Assembly (NCBI GenBank): GCA_023630585.1
Contig: CM042548.1
Coordinates: 8,753,527-8,817,526 of the forward strand
Source of the DNA: Cranoglanis bouderius
Lineage: Eukaryota; Chordata; Actinopteri; Siluriformes; Cranoglanididae
Length of the DNA: 64,000 bases
Direction: 5' to 3'
The notes beneath the pieces are model-generated. The model did no database searches. It saw only the letters and a program-made list of their open reading frames with translations, and was not told where the DNA came from. How positions within the stretch are numbered: position 1 is the first letter of the stretch; the number at the start of each line of letters is the position of its first letter. Shown one piece after another: positions 25,542-36,590 of the stretch. The translations under genes were made by a program, and so were the position numbers.

Positions 25542-26593
25542 AGCTGAGATAAACAAACATAAAAACAGAATTCATAACTAACATTTAAGGTATCTGAACT
25601 GTCAGATAAAAAAATGTCATTTGCAAAAGAAAATTTCTAGAAACCAAGAGCCACTTGGTACCTCATTCTCAGAGACCTAGTGCTTCAGAGCCTTTTCACT
25701 TGCTGCTCTTGTTGCTTTGAAAATACTTATATATGTCCAGTATTTAGGATGGCATTTTCTCTTCCACTTTCTCCCTTTCTTTGACTGGAGCTGAAATCAA
25801 TGGTCATGCAATTAAGGAACGTGGATCTGTCAAGCAAAGTGCATTGGGAGGAAGCATCTAGCCAATACGAAGTTCAATAACAACAATAACCATGTTGAGT
25901 GGTGACTACAGTACTATCAAAACCAGGCTAGACATTTATGTGTCAGGTGGTTTATTTTTGTTGAGAAGCAATTTCCAGTATTGGCAAAGGCCATCAATGA
26001 TCTCTCAGCTGTCTGGCGGGTGCGTATTGACTCTCTACCGGAGGAGCCGAGTCAACCGTTCGAAAGTTATAGGCCCTTTCAAACAGTTTAAAGATAGGAA
26101 CACATGCTTGGAATGGGAAAGTGCAGTCTCAAGAGGCTCCATCACTGATAATTAGCAATCAATCACAAATTAGTTTAAAAGCTTGAAAAGAACACTGAGA
26201 GCATTATTAGATTGCAGGGATTCGGAGCTCTCAGATAATGACTTGAATTTTTAGATGAATGAAAGGCCCCAGCCATTTATCGGCCACGTCTTTTACCAAT
26301 CACTGCCATAAATCAAGGGAAAATCCAACTGCCCATACACTGAAATACTACAGGTGTCAAATAAGACCCATAGGGAGAAAAAGGCTGCTTACATCTTATG
26401 TAATTAGTGTGTAAGGATTTTACCAAAGTGCCTCAGGTTCATTACAATGTGATTAAAGAGCCTTCAAACCTTTACAACCTTAGGGCATAGTGTACATACA
26501 GCTCATCAGTCCTCAGATTCCTGCATTTGTTTACTACATTTAAAGTGTATCATGATGACTCTATAGCTGTCTCTATAATCTATACTTAATATA
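25542..26593. other. Unassigned sequence
   Basis: No transposon end recognised. A locally G/C-richer patch around 26000-26060 (GGCGGGTGCGTATTGACTC) stands out from the A/T-rich surroundings but has no known motif. Confidence 0.4.
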
Positions 26594-27025
26594 CTTTAAT
26601 AGGGATACCTGCACCCTTGCTTTTCATGAATTATCCAATCAGTCAATCACGTGGCAGCAGTGCAATGTATAAAACAATGCTGATACAGGCCAAAAGGTTC
26701 AGTTAAACTTCACATCAAAAATCAGAATGGAAAAAAAATGTGAGCTTAGTGACTTTAACTATGGCATGGTTGTTGGTGCAAGATGGGCTAGTTTTCAGAA
26801 ACTGCTGATCTCCTGGGATTTTCATGTACAACATTATCTAGCATTTACACAGAATGGTGCAAAAACAAACAAACAAACAAACAAAAAAACCTACTGTGCA
26901 GCACTTCTGTGGGCAGATATGCCTTGTTGAGGAGAAAGGAGAATGATCAAATAAGTACTCTTTACAACCACGGTGAGCAGAAAATCATCTCAGATAACAC
27001 AACACTGACATTGTACCTTGAGACT
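26594..27025 (+). mobile_element. ACTTTATTAGGA-family Tc1 end, plus-oriented arm
   Basis: It starts ACTTTAATAGGGATACCTGC and carries the N-terminus MEKKCELSDFNYGMVVGARW, then the frame-shifted continuation. It runs to text such as CTCTTTACAACCACGGTGAG. It pairs with the inverted arm at 27120-27614. Confidence 0.75.
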
Positions 27026-27119
27026 TGAACCTTGAAACACTGAACCTTGAGACTTTTATTTACTTTGCATTATTTATCTCCATTGGTAAAACATTATAAT
27101 ATTATATTAGTGACCATTA

Positions 27120-27614
27120 TAACCTCAGATTCTTGTTCTTGGCTGACAGGAGTGGAACCTGATGTGGTAATCTGCTGTTGTAGCCCATCCACCTCAGTGT
27201 TCAATGGTTTGTGCATGCCCACGGTTGTAAAGTGAGTTACTATATCCTTCCTGGCAGCTCGACCAATCTGGCCATTCTCCTCTGACCTCTCTTATAAAAA
27301 AAAAAAAAAAGCATTTTCACCTACAGAACTGTTGCTTACTCAATGTTTTTAGCACCATTCTGTGTAAACTCTAGAGACGGTTGCGTGTGAAATTCCCAGG
27401 AGATCAGCAGTTTATGAAATACTCAAACCAGCTCTTGGTACCAACATCCATGCAACGATCAAAGTAACAGATCACATTTTCCCTTCATTCTGATGTTTGA
27501 TGTGAACATTAAACTGAAGCTCTTGACCTGTATCTGCATGCTGATTTGCACTGCACTGCTTAATTAGATAACTGCATAAATGTGCAAGTGTTCCTAATAA
27601 AGTGGACAGTGAGT
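27120..27614 (-). mobile_element. ACTTTATTAGGA-family Tc1 end, inverted arm
   Basis: It repeats the same N-terminal half of the family in the opposite orientation: AGATCAGCAGTTTATGAAA, CTCTGACCTCTCTTAT, ending TTCCTAATAAAGTGGACAG. With the arm at 26594-27025 it makes a fold-back of two arms of roughly 430-500 bp around a short spacer. The C-terminal transposase half is absent from both. Confidence 0.75.
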
Positions 27615-28728
27615 GTATAGAGGAATGACAAGAAAAACCCACTTGACTTGACTTAATACCGTGCAAATTATTGCTAACAGTTTAATTTTCCTCAGATTAG
27701 CACACTACTGCTAAAATCTTTTGTTTATAGTCAAAACTTGAATCGCCCCATACTAATACTTCCATTTGTTTGTTTGTTTGAGTATTATACTCAAAACACT
27801 GTAGCATGTTTTTTTTATAAATCTTTTACTACGACGCTCTAACCAAATTAGCTGAGTCTGAGGCTGTTTTTTTTATTTTATTGATGAACATTAATAATAC
27901 AGAATTAAAAACTTTACAAAGTGCCCTTGAGGTGTTTAAATTCCTTTCAATTAGATTTTCCAATTAGTTTCATTTACATCACCTGGGACAGCTACATGAA
28001 CGCAGAATTATGTTTTCCTGTCTATGCCAAAATATTCTTCAGACACGTCCTCACGTAATTCATATTTCCACCCTAGTGATTTTGACGCCAGCATCCGGTT
28101 TCCTATTAGGTCAAACATTAAGAACAAATGCTCAAAAATATCAATAGTATCTTCGGATTCTTCTTTTCCTAATAACTACTTTGCTCTCTGTATATGAAAG
28201 TTCAGACTGCTGTGTACAAACATTTGTAAGAAATCCCAAAACAGAACTTCACCTGTCTCTCTCCCTACCGCAGGACTGTGTTTGGTTGCAAAGACACCCT
28301 ACAATCTAGCTTATTGTGTCAGAAGACTGACACTTATCCCATCCAATCCAACTCTTCCTAAGATTTAAAATTACATAAGGCTTGCCCTGATTAGTGGTCG
28401 GCAACCCTGTGAGGGTGATGTGTAAAACGACTATTCCTCATTTGTGCATTTAAAGAGTTCCATGTAAGAAGCCCTTCTCGGCCAGTTTGTAACAGATCTG
28501 AGAGTAGAAGCAGTGTCAGAGCCACAACATTCTGACTGGGTGCCCAAGGTAGGACACAGTGCTTGTGTGGGGTGGCAAAGACAGTATAAATGTGTAAATG
28601 CTATAGTTTGATATATTGCATGTTTCTGTTCATTTTATTATTTAAGTTAGTCCTAGCTGTCATGTTTGGAGTGTTTTTTGTTTGTTTGTGTTTACTTTAT
28701 AACTAATAGTATACAGTATTAGTGTTGT
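27615..28728. other. Unassigned sequence
   Basis: No gene or repeat recognised. Several TTTGTTTGTTTG words occur. No splice-consistent coding stretch is seen. Confidence 0.45.
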
Positions 28729-28880
28729 ACACTCACCATCCACTTTAATAGGAATACCTGTACACCTGCTCATTTATGCAGTTATGCATTGTTCTGCTGC
28801 CACATGATTGAATGATTGGATGACTTTCTTGAATGAGCAAATGTACAGGTGTTCCTATTAAAGTGGACAGTTGGTGTATT
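28729..28880. mobile_element. Mini ACTTTATTAGGA element (two ends only)
   Basis: About 150 bp with CACTCACCATCCACTTTAAT at the left and the inverse ATTAAAGTGGACAGTTGGTG at the right, each with the inner GGAATACCTGTAC / GTACAGGTGTTCC words. All internal sequence is gone, leaving a MITE-like palindrome. Confidence 0.82.
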
Positions 28881-29619
28881 TCTGTCTGTATTTGTATTTT
28901 AATCACAAACCATTTTCATGGCCAGGTATAGCTTTCCCATAAATGCCTAACTACTGAATAAATTGACTGTTTATTAATGCAATCAATGGAAATATATTTC
29001 TACATAAGGTTTAAATCATTAATAATGTTACACCGAACCTCATTGTGTGCCTTTGTGTTGTTTTTGAAGCTAGTCTAAATTGTTGTGCTGCTTTTAAGTT
29101 TTAGCTCAACAAAAGACATTTCCTGATGGATCTGTGGATACCAAATAGGTTTAGTTTGCTGCCTGCATGAAAATAGACATCCAGAACAGAACAGAATCAC
29201 TGCCTTTGGGGAAAAAAATGTGATGAGACTATGGCAGAGCTTGCCTCCACTTTAGTATTTTGTCATTGATCTGATTAGCTTGACTGTTAAATTGTGTCTG
29301 TCATAACAGTTTTCCAAATTAATATGAATTAGGACAATTACACAATTTAACTTTAAGTGCTGTCTTTCACTTAAGCCTTGAATGACTGCTGTGCACTGTG
29401 TAGATCTGTAGACATTAAAACCTGAACTTGAAAAGGTAAAACCAGGGAGAATTTGGTCAAATTTGGCTGGAGCCCCAACAGGTTTAGGACACCATTAATG
29501 ACCGAAGATTATCAAGTAAGAAGCACATTTTACCTACTGTAAAATTTACTTAAATACTGTATATAGACATTTAATGTGAGTTAGGTTTTACAAATGTCCT
29601 TTCATTATCAGAAAGTGGT
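28881..29619. other. Unassigned sequence
   Basis: Nothing recognised; A/T-rich with no element ends. Confidence 0.4.
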
Positions 29620-30329
29620 CACAAGATGTACACAGTCATAACATTAAAACTACTGACAGGTGAAGTGAATAACATTGATTATCTTATTTCAGTGGCAACT
29701 GTCAAGGGGTGGGATATATTATGTAGTGAACAGTCAGTCTAGAAGTTGATGCTCAAAGCTCACTGATGTGTGTTGGGAGTGAAGGCTAGCCCGTCTGTTC
29801 CGATCCCACAGAAGAGCTACTGTAGCACAAATTGCTGAAAAAGTTCATGCTGGCTTTGATAGACAGATGTCAGTACACAGTGCATCGCAGCTTGCTGTGT
29901 AGCCTCAGACCGGTCAGAGTGCCCATGCTGACCTCTGTCCACCACTTGAAGTGCCTACAGTGGGCACATGAGCATCAGAACTGGACCATGGAGCAATGGA
30001 AGAAGGTGACCTGGACTTATGAATCAAGTTTCCTTTTACATCATGTGGATGGCCGGGTGTGTGTGTATTGCTTACCTGGGGAAGAGATGGCACCAGGATG
30101 CACTATGGGAAGAAGGCAAGCCGGCGGAGGCAGCATGATGCTCTGGGCAATGTTCTGTTGGGTAACCCTGGGTCCTGGCATTCATGTGGATGTTACTTTG
30201 GCACGTACCAGCTACCTAAACATTGTTGCAGACCAAGTACACCCCTTCATGGCAACGGTATGAGGCAGTGGCTTCCATGGAGGCCCCACCTCGCAACTTA
30301 CAGGTCTTAAAAGATCTGCTGCTAATATT
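29620..30329 (+). mobile_element. Tc1-like transposon fragment, subfamily G
   Basis: The left leader has CATTGATTATCTTATTTCAG and AACTGTCAAGGGGTGGGATA. The plus strand then encodes WAHEHQNWTMEQWKKVTWTY, LHHVDGRVCVYCLPGEEMAP and YLNIVADQVHPFMATV. The first catalytic Asp context reads TYESS, where related copies have SDES. After VHPFMATV the text jumps to GGCTTCCATGGAGGCCCCAC, so the segment with the second Asp and Glu was lost in an internal deletion. Confidence 0.8.
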
Positions 30330-31216
30330 GATATATTAAAGGGGAAATAACTAAAAAAAATTATATTAGAAAATGAAATATAAATCTACACTTTTATTTG
30401 GCGTGCTTCTAAGGCCTGTTTTTGTATTCACTCATTTATTCTTTGGTAGTGCCTTTGTTTAAATCAGAAAGTGCATTTGATTAAACCAGAGCACAACTTT
30501 TGAATTTTTGCTAATAAAGAGAATCCAATTGTTTTAAAATGTAATCCAGATTTTCAATAGCCAAACACAAAGAAACCAATGCAAACTTTTGCATTTAACT
30601 GTATATTCATTGAGGCACCCTATAATTAATCAACATTTTAGCTAGCAAGACCTCAGCATATTTGTGCATTCAAAAGGTTGTTGGCCTGCTTGTTAGTGAA
30701 GTGTCTTTATTTACTTACAGAAATTAAAAGTAAATCACAAAGCAGTGCCTTAATACAATGTTATAGTTTGGTCAAGTTAATATGCATAGCATGATTATCA
30801 AAAGTGCTAAGAGAGTTGCAGATATTACCCTGCCAATCATATTTTTGAGTGACCAAGGAACAATTTTACACAAAACAGATTTCATTTTTATCATATTTAT
30901 GCTTCTGGCCCCAAAGTTATGTCTGTAGACAGTCTGGGTGAATTATGCCATTTGTGCCATTGGTCTTGTGCCTCACCTATTAAGAGTGATTACCAATGCC
31001 CTGAGAATACCCTGCATCCAAGATAACCATATCACATATTTAAATAAAATACATCCATCAGTTTACTGTCCCTATTCCACTTGTAAACATAAAACATGAT
31101 GTTAAATTCCCAGAGATTAATCACACAAGCACAAAAATGTTGATCAGAGTTCCAGTGCACCTAAGACAGCAGGATGTACAGCCCTCCAGACTTGTTAGCA
31201 GAAAGGTCAGGGAATG
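30330..31216 (-). other. Probable ubash3b 3' untranslated region
   Basis: No coding pattern is seen downstream of the ubash3b stop until the Tc1 relic ending near 30330. The stretch is A/T-rich. It contains several AATAAA hexamers on the minus strand, for example at 30393-30398, that could serve as polyadenylation signals. The true end cannot be chosen from sequence alone. Confidence 0.45.
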
Positions 31217-31351
31217 TCATTCCTGCTGTAGAGTCTCTCTCCAGCTGAAGCTATGATTGGGTCCATGTGTGAGGGGGAGGATAGGTGGGTCTACCAGCTG
31301 CCACACACCAGTGTCTTGCTCTTCACATGCACATAGACCCAGATATGGAAT
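31217..31351 (-). CDS. ubash3b: ubash3b exon 14: C-terminus and stop
   Basis: The last coding exon encodes IPYLGLCACEEQDTGVWQLV, then DPPILPLTHGPNHSFSWRET and LQQE before TGA at 31217-31219. It aligns end to end with the human C-terminus, which closes on RETLLQE. The acceptor is TACCAG. It completes the phosphatase fold and fixes the gene's 3' boundary. Confidence 0.96.
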   Translation of the reverse strand: MPYLGLCACEEQDTGVWQLVDPPILPLTHGPNHSFSWRETLQQE

Positions 31352-31669
31352 CTGGTAAAAGAAATTAACACTTTAATATTAGCACAGTTTTGGTAGGAAA
31401 TTAGGAGTTTGGCTACGGTACACAGTAAACAGGAAAAGATGTCTATTAAAGGCCAGATTTGTCATGATCAAATAATTAGGCTGATCCCAAACCACCAAAC
31501 AGGCAAGCAACAGCACAAGAGTGAAATCAAGTGTCTCTTATGGAATTGTGTGGACATGTTTGATGCATCGTGCACCATGGGCTATTTTCCTAAATGATGT
31601 TCATAGAGAGGTTACGTTTAAAAAGGTTATCAAAAGCTACAGATCATATTCTGAAAGAAAGATAAACAC
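31352..31669. other. ubash3b intron 13
   Basis: Single-copy-looking intronic sequence of 318 bases; no repeat or regulatory motif recognised. Confidence 0.6.
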
Positions 31670-31779
31670 CTTCCTGACGACTTGGACAAACTCTTTGGCA
31701 TTGTGTGGGGTGAGGCCTTGGAGCTGGCGGGTGCAGGCCTCTAGAGATGAAGCGTGGGCCACAATGAGAATGTTGTTTC
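31670..31779 (-). CDS. ubash3b: ubash3b exon 13: second catalytic His
   Basis: A 110-nt exon encodes NNILIVAHASSLEACTRQLQ, then GLTPHNAKEFVQVVRK. The His of VAHASSLEA is the second histidine of the phosphatase active site. The acceptor is GATAG and the donor GTGTTT, which is a weak donor but lies exactly where the human gene is split (VRK|IPYLG). The exon ends in phase 0. Confidence 0.96.
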
Positions 31780-31865
31780 CTATCAACAGAAACACAAGCA
31801 CGCTGAGCACTTGCTTGTAGCACAACCATAAACTGTTTAAGGAAGCACACTTATTTGGCGCTCAC

Positions 31866-31972
31866 CCTTATTTTTGCAGTCTGCCAGGATGTCTTTGGTC
31901 ACTCTGTAGCTGCGGCTCATGTAGGTGTCATAGGACTCTGACACATTTAGTTTAGTAATGGGTATATGAGGT
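31866..31972 (-). CDS. ubash3b: ubash3b exon 12: phosphatase domain
   Basis: A 107-nt exon encodes PHIPITKLNVSESYDTYMSR, then SYRVTKDILADCKNK. It matches the human PHIPISKLVVSESYDTYISR. The acceptor is CCACAG and the donor GTGAGC. One base completes a Lys codon split with exon 11, and one base is left for the next Gly codon. Confidence 0.96.
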
Positions 31973-32092
31973 CTGTGGATATAGAAATATTTCCTCTGAT
32001 GATTTATATTTGTTTCTGATGGTAGTTGCATGGCATGTAGATATAAAAAAAATACTATACTATAAAATAATATTCAGGTGATTTGTCTGTAC

Positions 32093-32237
32093 TTGTATGT
32101 TGTGTCAACACTGAGATTGGCTGCAGCAAGGCCTATAGGAGATATCCATGCAGGTAAAGAATTTCCAGAGACCCATTTTGTCCATTCAAATAACCCTGGC
32201 TCCACTCGCACCCTCAACTTCCCTTCCTGCTTCATAC
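32093..32237 (-). CDS. ubash3b: ubash3b exon 11: phosphatase domain, catalytic Glu segment
   Basis: A 145-nt exon encodes MKQEGKLRVRVEPGLFEWTK, then WVSGNSLPAWISPIGLAAAN and LSVDTTY. The Glu of EPGLFEW is the presumed acid catalyst by family knowledge. The acceptor is AACAG and the donor GTACAG, leaving two bases. It ends just before the PHIPITKL exon in the right phase. The intron upstream holds a Tc1 relic and a MITE. Confidence 0.95.
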
Positions 32238-32956
32238 CTGTTCATGGAAAGGCAGAACGAGGCCAAAAAAACATTGTGCTTTGGAAAGAGGGTAAAAAAG
32301 TTAGTTTTTTTTGCATAGTCAAACTTCTGAATTGAGGAATTTGAATACACACGTTCAAATGTGATGAGTAATTTTGCCTAGTTGCAAGGTTCTTTCATGT
32401 GCATTCATTAACACTATTTATTTTTTTTATTTTTTCATTTTATTTCTTGCCAAGTCCTTGTAATTTCACATTTAGACTATATGTATATGAATGTATGTGT
32501 GCACAGTTCAATGCAATGGACTGGCCCAGTATCCCTGGATGGGCTCCAGATCCATCATGAACCTGAAGTGGTTACTGAAGATGAATGAAAATTGAAAGGG
32601 CAATGCAGAAAATAAAGTGCAAAGTAGCCACAAATAAATAATGTTTTTGTTTGTTTTTTTGTTTTTTTTCTTTTTACAACTGTAAAAAGAGTAATGTGCT
32701 CTACTATTTTGACTCTTTCAATAGCATTTCAAATGAGTTACAGCTTAATTTTTTGGGGGGAAAGTTGAATTAAGAGTTACAGTTACAGATGTTAATCCTG
32801 CTGTTAATAAAAGCATGGATGGATTTCTCTAGGTCTTGTTGGGACAATACATTATTGATTCTAGCTGTGTTTTAAGACACTAGATGGCTGATTTGGTAAT
32901 ACCTTAGTCTATTATAACACCAATTTTGTACATGGTCTGTGGTTTTTAGCGACTAA
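32238..32956. other. ubash3b intron 10, 3' portion
   Basis: A/T-rich intronic sequence containing a short relic of the fish repeat text TGGACTGGCCCAGTATCCCT near 32518. Otherwise nothing is recognised. Confidence 0.5.
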
Positions 32957-33970
32957 AGTGCTGTGAAAAAGTATTTGCCCCATCCTGATTTCTTCTGTTT
33001 TTGTGTATATCTCATACTAAATTGTTTCAGAAATTAACAAAATCTAAGAGAAAACAAAGGCAACCTGAGTAAACACAAAGTACAGTTTTTAAATGATGTT
33101 ATTTATTGAAGCAAAAACGTTATCCAATACCAACTGAGCCTGTCTGAAAATGTATTTGTCCCCGTATTTACTAATTCCCCAAATCTATGAAACTGCATTC
33201 ATAACAGATTCAGTTGGACTAAACGCAACCAGGCCTGATTACTGCAAACCCTGTTCAATCAAATCAACACGTAAATAAAACTTTTTCAACAGCATGAAGT
33301 TGGTTATCCTCAAACCTTTTAGGAGAATGTTCTGTGGACTCATGAGTCGAAAGTGGAACTGTTTGGAAGTCCCATTACATCTGGCAAAAACCAAACACAG
33401 AATTCCACAAAAAGAGCATCATACCTACGGTCACGCATGATGGTGGCAGTGTGATGGTGTGTGGATGCTTTGCTGCTTCAGGGCCTAAGCAACTTGCAAT
33501 AATTGAGGGCAACATGAATTCTGCTCTCTACCAGAAAATCCTAAAGGAGAATGTCCAGTCTTCAGTCCGTAAGTTGAAACTCAAGCGCAACTGGATTATG
33601 CAGCAAGACAATGATCCAAAGCATAGGAGTAAGTCCTAGTCCTAGAAGTAAGTGAAAGACTAATCCAGTTATCGGAAGCGTTTGGTTGTAGTTATTGCTG
33701 CTAAAGGTGGCACAACCAGATTTTAGGTTTAAGGGGGCAATTAGTTTTTCACATGGGTGATAGGTGTTGGATAACTTATTTTTGCTTCAATAAAAAATAA
33801 TATAAATAAAAACTGTATTGTGCGTTTACTCAAGTTGCCTTTGTTTTATGTTGTATTTCGTTTGAAGATCTAAAACTTTTACTATTACTACTGTATTGTA
33901 CTATTTAGTATGAGATATACACAAAAACAGAAGAAATCAGGATGGGGCAAATACTTTTTCACAGCACTGT
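32957..33970 (+). mobile_element. Tc1-like transposon with internal deletions
   Basis: The ends are inverted: CTGTGAAAAAGTATTTGCCC on the left and GGGGCAAATACTTTTTCACA on the right. The plus strand holds only the middle of a transposase: MVCGCFAASGPKQLAIIEGN, then IMQQDNDPKHRSKS with the second catalytic Asp. Text jumps directly to the right flank after that, so the catalytic Glu region is deleted. It lies in ubash3b intron 10. Confidence 0.85.
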
Positions 33971-34153
33971 ATGTGGACTATTTCCTAGTTGTTCCTCTTT
34001 GCTGCCAAATAATTCTGTGTATTTGGAAACAAAATGGAACAACTATTGATTTATTAGTTATGTTTTTTTACACAGTGACCCCAGATTCACAGACAAATCT
34101 ATTGGGCCATAATCATTTGGTGAGATAGCAGTATATATTTGAATATAACAGTA

Positions 34154-34704
34154 CTGTGCAAAAGTTTTAGGCACATGCAAAGAAATGCTGTACAGCAAAG
34201 ATGCCTTCAAAATAATGAAATTAAATGTTTCTACATTTAAAAAAAAATACCGTAAAAAGAGCAGTAAACAGTAGTAAATGAAACAAAGTTAATATTTGGT
34301 GTGACAAAAAATGTTTTAATAAAAATTAAAATAGTAGTCTCTGGTACAATTTGTGCAGTTTTATAAGGAAATTAGCTAAGAAGTTTTATTGAACATCTTG
34401 CAGAACCAGCCACAGTTCTTCTGGAGACTTTGACTTTCGCACTTGTTTCTTATTTTTGCAGCAAAACCCAGGAGCCTTCATTGTGTTTTTTGTCTGAAAA
34501 GTGGTCTCTTACGTAATATGCTGTTTTCTTTAATGACATACAAACATTTTTCTGTAACCTTTAATTCTGTGCTTGAAAACTAATGTTTGGGAATCTAAAA
34601 TGTTTTTTGTACTGACTTGATAATGTACAAATCATAAAATAAAAAAATCTATAACAAAGTTTGTACTAAAAAAAAAAAATAGGGTGCCTAAAACTTTTGC
34701 ACAG
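34154..34704. mobile_element. CTGTGCAAAAG MITE, copy 2
   Basis: A 551-bp element with the same inverted ends as the copy at 1457-1915 and flanking TA on both sides, in the opposite orientation. It has about 90 bases more internal sequence than copy 1. It lies in ubash3b intron 10. Confidence 0.87.
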
Positions 34705-34759
34705 TACTGTGTATACCATAACTATGGTAAGTAATTTGTTGTTATGAAGGATTTGTCCT

Positions 34760-34995
34760 AATGGCAGCATATAAAATCTCAAATGCACGGGACTTGATCC
34801 CTGGGGGATTCATGCCAATGTTGACAAAGTGACCCTGACCTTCAAAATACTACCTGAACAATTTAAGGACTGTTCCAGAATGAACACAATTTTCTAGCTT
34901 GGCTAGAAGTATTCTATAGTCAACAGTGCCAAAAGCTGCATTATGACCCAGTAACCCCAGAACTGATATTTAGCCTACTGACTGAAATTTGTCAT
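34760..34995 (-). mobile_element. Weak LINE RT relic
   Basis: On the minus strand near 34920-34960 the text reads LLGHNAAFGTVD, resembling the LLDLSAAFDTVD block of CR1/L2-type LINEs with substitutions. The rest is too worn to read. It lies in ubash3b intron 10. Confidence 0.35.
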
Positions 34996-35131
34996 AATAT
35001 CCACATGTATGACTATACAGTATATATTGTAACAATTTAAAAAATTTGGTTGGTAATTTTTTTCAATTTTTTTTTTTTAAACAACACTGTATGTCACAGT
35101 CATGGATTATAATTATTAATTAAACCGTTAC

Positions 35132-35224
35132 CTTTGAGAATCTCATTGGCTGTTTGGACACAGCGGAGACTGGGCGAGCAGTACACAAATTCAATAGTAG
35201 TATTATTCTCCAGTAATGCCTCAC
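35132..35224 (-). CDS. ubash3b: ubash3b exon 10: phosphatase domain, catalytic Arg segment
   Basis: A 93-nt exon encodes EALLENNTTIEFVYCSPSLR, then CVQTANEILK. The Arg of SPSLRCVQTA corresponds to a conserved phosphate-binding Arg of the Sts phosphatase site. The acceptor is TTGCAG and the donor GTAACG. The intron between this exon and exon 9 is only about 80 bases. Confidence 0.95.
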
Positions 35225-35306
35225 CTGCAACACACATTCAGACACTCAAAGCTTCTCTGAACTGTTCAGTTAAAAAACAAAACAAAAAAAAAAAAAAAAC
35301 ACATAC

Positions 35307-35426
35307 CCACAGTCCTGGCCTGTATTGCTCCAAACACTGTAATAGGAGCGTCCATGTCATAATCTCGCTTTCCACCCCAAGCAGGCAGAAAAAGGGGCAT
35401 GTTCAGGTTACTTCGCACATATCTGC
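35307..35426 (-). CDS. ubash3b: ubash3b exon 9: phosphatase domain
   Basis: A 120-nt exon encodes RYVRSNLNMPLFLPAWGGKR, then DYDMDAPITVFGAIQARTV. It aligns with the human stretch that starts RYIRTNLNMP and ends QARLVG. The acceptor is CTGCAG and the donor GTATGT. An A-rich stretch sits directly after the donor. About 60 bases upstream begins the LINE target duplication, so the LINE lies in the intron before this exon. No frame lesion is seen. Confidence 0.94.
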
Positions 35427-35605
35427 CTGCAGAAAGACCAAATTAGACTGAAGTCACTCTTTATCTACAGTATGTGTATGTGTGAGTGAATCTAGCCACA
35501 GGAGGTCACAAGCCAGTGTACTTTTTGTGCCGGTCCCAAGCCCGGATAAATAGAGAGGGTTGTGTCAGGAAGGGCATCTGACGTAAAACTTTTGCCAAAT
35601 TCAAT

Positions 35606-36578
35606 ATGCGAATCACTAACATTCTGTGTGTGCAGGAGACCAGGTGGAAAGGGAGCAAGGCTAGAAGCATTGGAGCAGGGTTTAAACTGTTTTATCATGG
35701 TGTGGACAGGAAGAGAACTGGAGTAGGAGTGATCCTGAAGGAGGAGTTTGTGAAGAATGTTCTGGAGGTAAAGAGAGTGTCAGATAGGTTGATGAGTCTG
35801 AAGCTGGAAATTGAAGGTGTGATGTTGAATGTTGTTGGGGCTTACGCTCCACAAGTAGGTTGTGAGCAAGAGGAGAAAGACAGATTCTGGAGCGAGCTTG
35901 AGGAAGTGATGCAGAGTGTTCCCAGAGATGAGAGAGTGGTGATAGGGGCAGACGTTAATGGACATGTTGGTGAAGGGAATAGTGGGGATGAGGAAGTGAT
36001 GGGCAGGTTTGGTCTTCAGGTAAGGAACTCAGAAGGATAGAGGTTGGTAGACTTTGCTAAAAGTATGGACTATGGCTGTGGCGAACACGTACTTTCAGAA
36101 GAGGCAGAAACACAGGGTGACATATAAGAGTGGTGGCAGGAGCACACAGGTGGACTATATCTTATGTAGACACTGTAATCTGGTGGAGATTAGCGATTGC
36201 AAAGTAGTGGTAGGAGAGAGTGTAGCTAGACAGCATAGGATGGTGGTGTGTAAGATGACTCTGGTGGTGAGGAAGATGAAGAGAGCAAAGGCAGAGCAGA
36301 AGACAAAGTGGTGGAAGTTGGAAAAGAAAGAGTGCTGTGTGGTTTTCAGGGAGGAGTTGAGACAGACTTTAGGTGGTCAGGAGGTGCTTCCAGATTACTG
36401 GACTACTACAGCCAAAGTGATCAGGGAGACAGGTAGGAAGGTGCTAGGTGTGTCATCTGGAAGGAGGAAAGAAGACAAGGAGACTTGGTGGTGGAATGAG
36501 GAAGTTCAGGAGAACATCCAGAGGAAGAGGTTAGCTAGGAAGAAGTGGGACAGTGAGAGGACGGAGGAAAGTAGATAG
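35606..36578 (+). pseudogene. RTE-like LINE AP endonuclease region
   Basis: The first segment includes ILCVQETRWKGSKARSIG, GAGFKLFYHGVDRKRTGVGV, NVVGAYAPQVGCEQEEKDRF and VVIGADVNGHVGEGNSGDEE. These are endonuclease landmarks: the QET glutamate, the YAPQ block and the GADVNGHVG block. A frameshift near 36040 moves the continuation (ANTYFQKRQKHRVTYKSGGR, then QVDYILC) to another frame. That frame ends at a TAG at 36576-36578. The usual first part of the domain is not seen. Confidence 0.85.
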
Positions 36579-36590
36579 GAATATAGGGAG

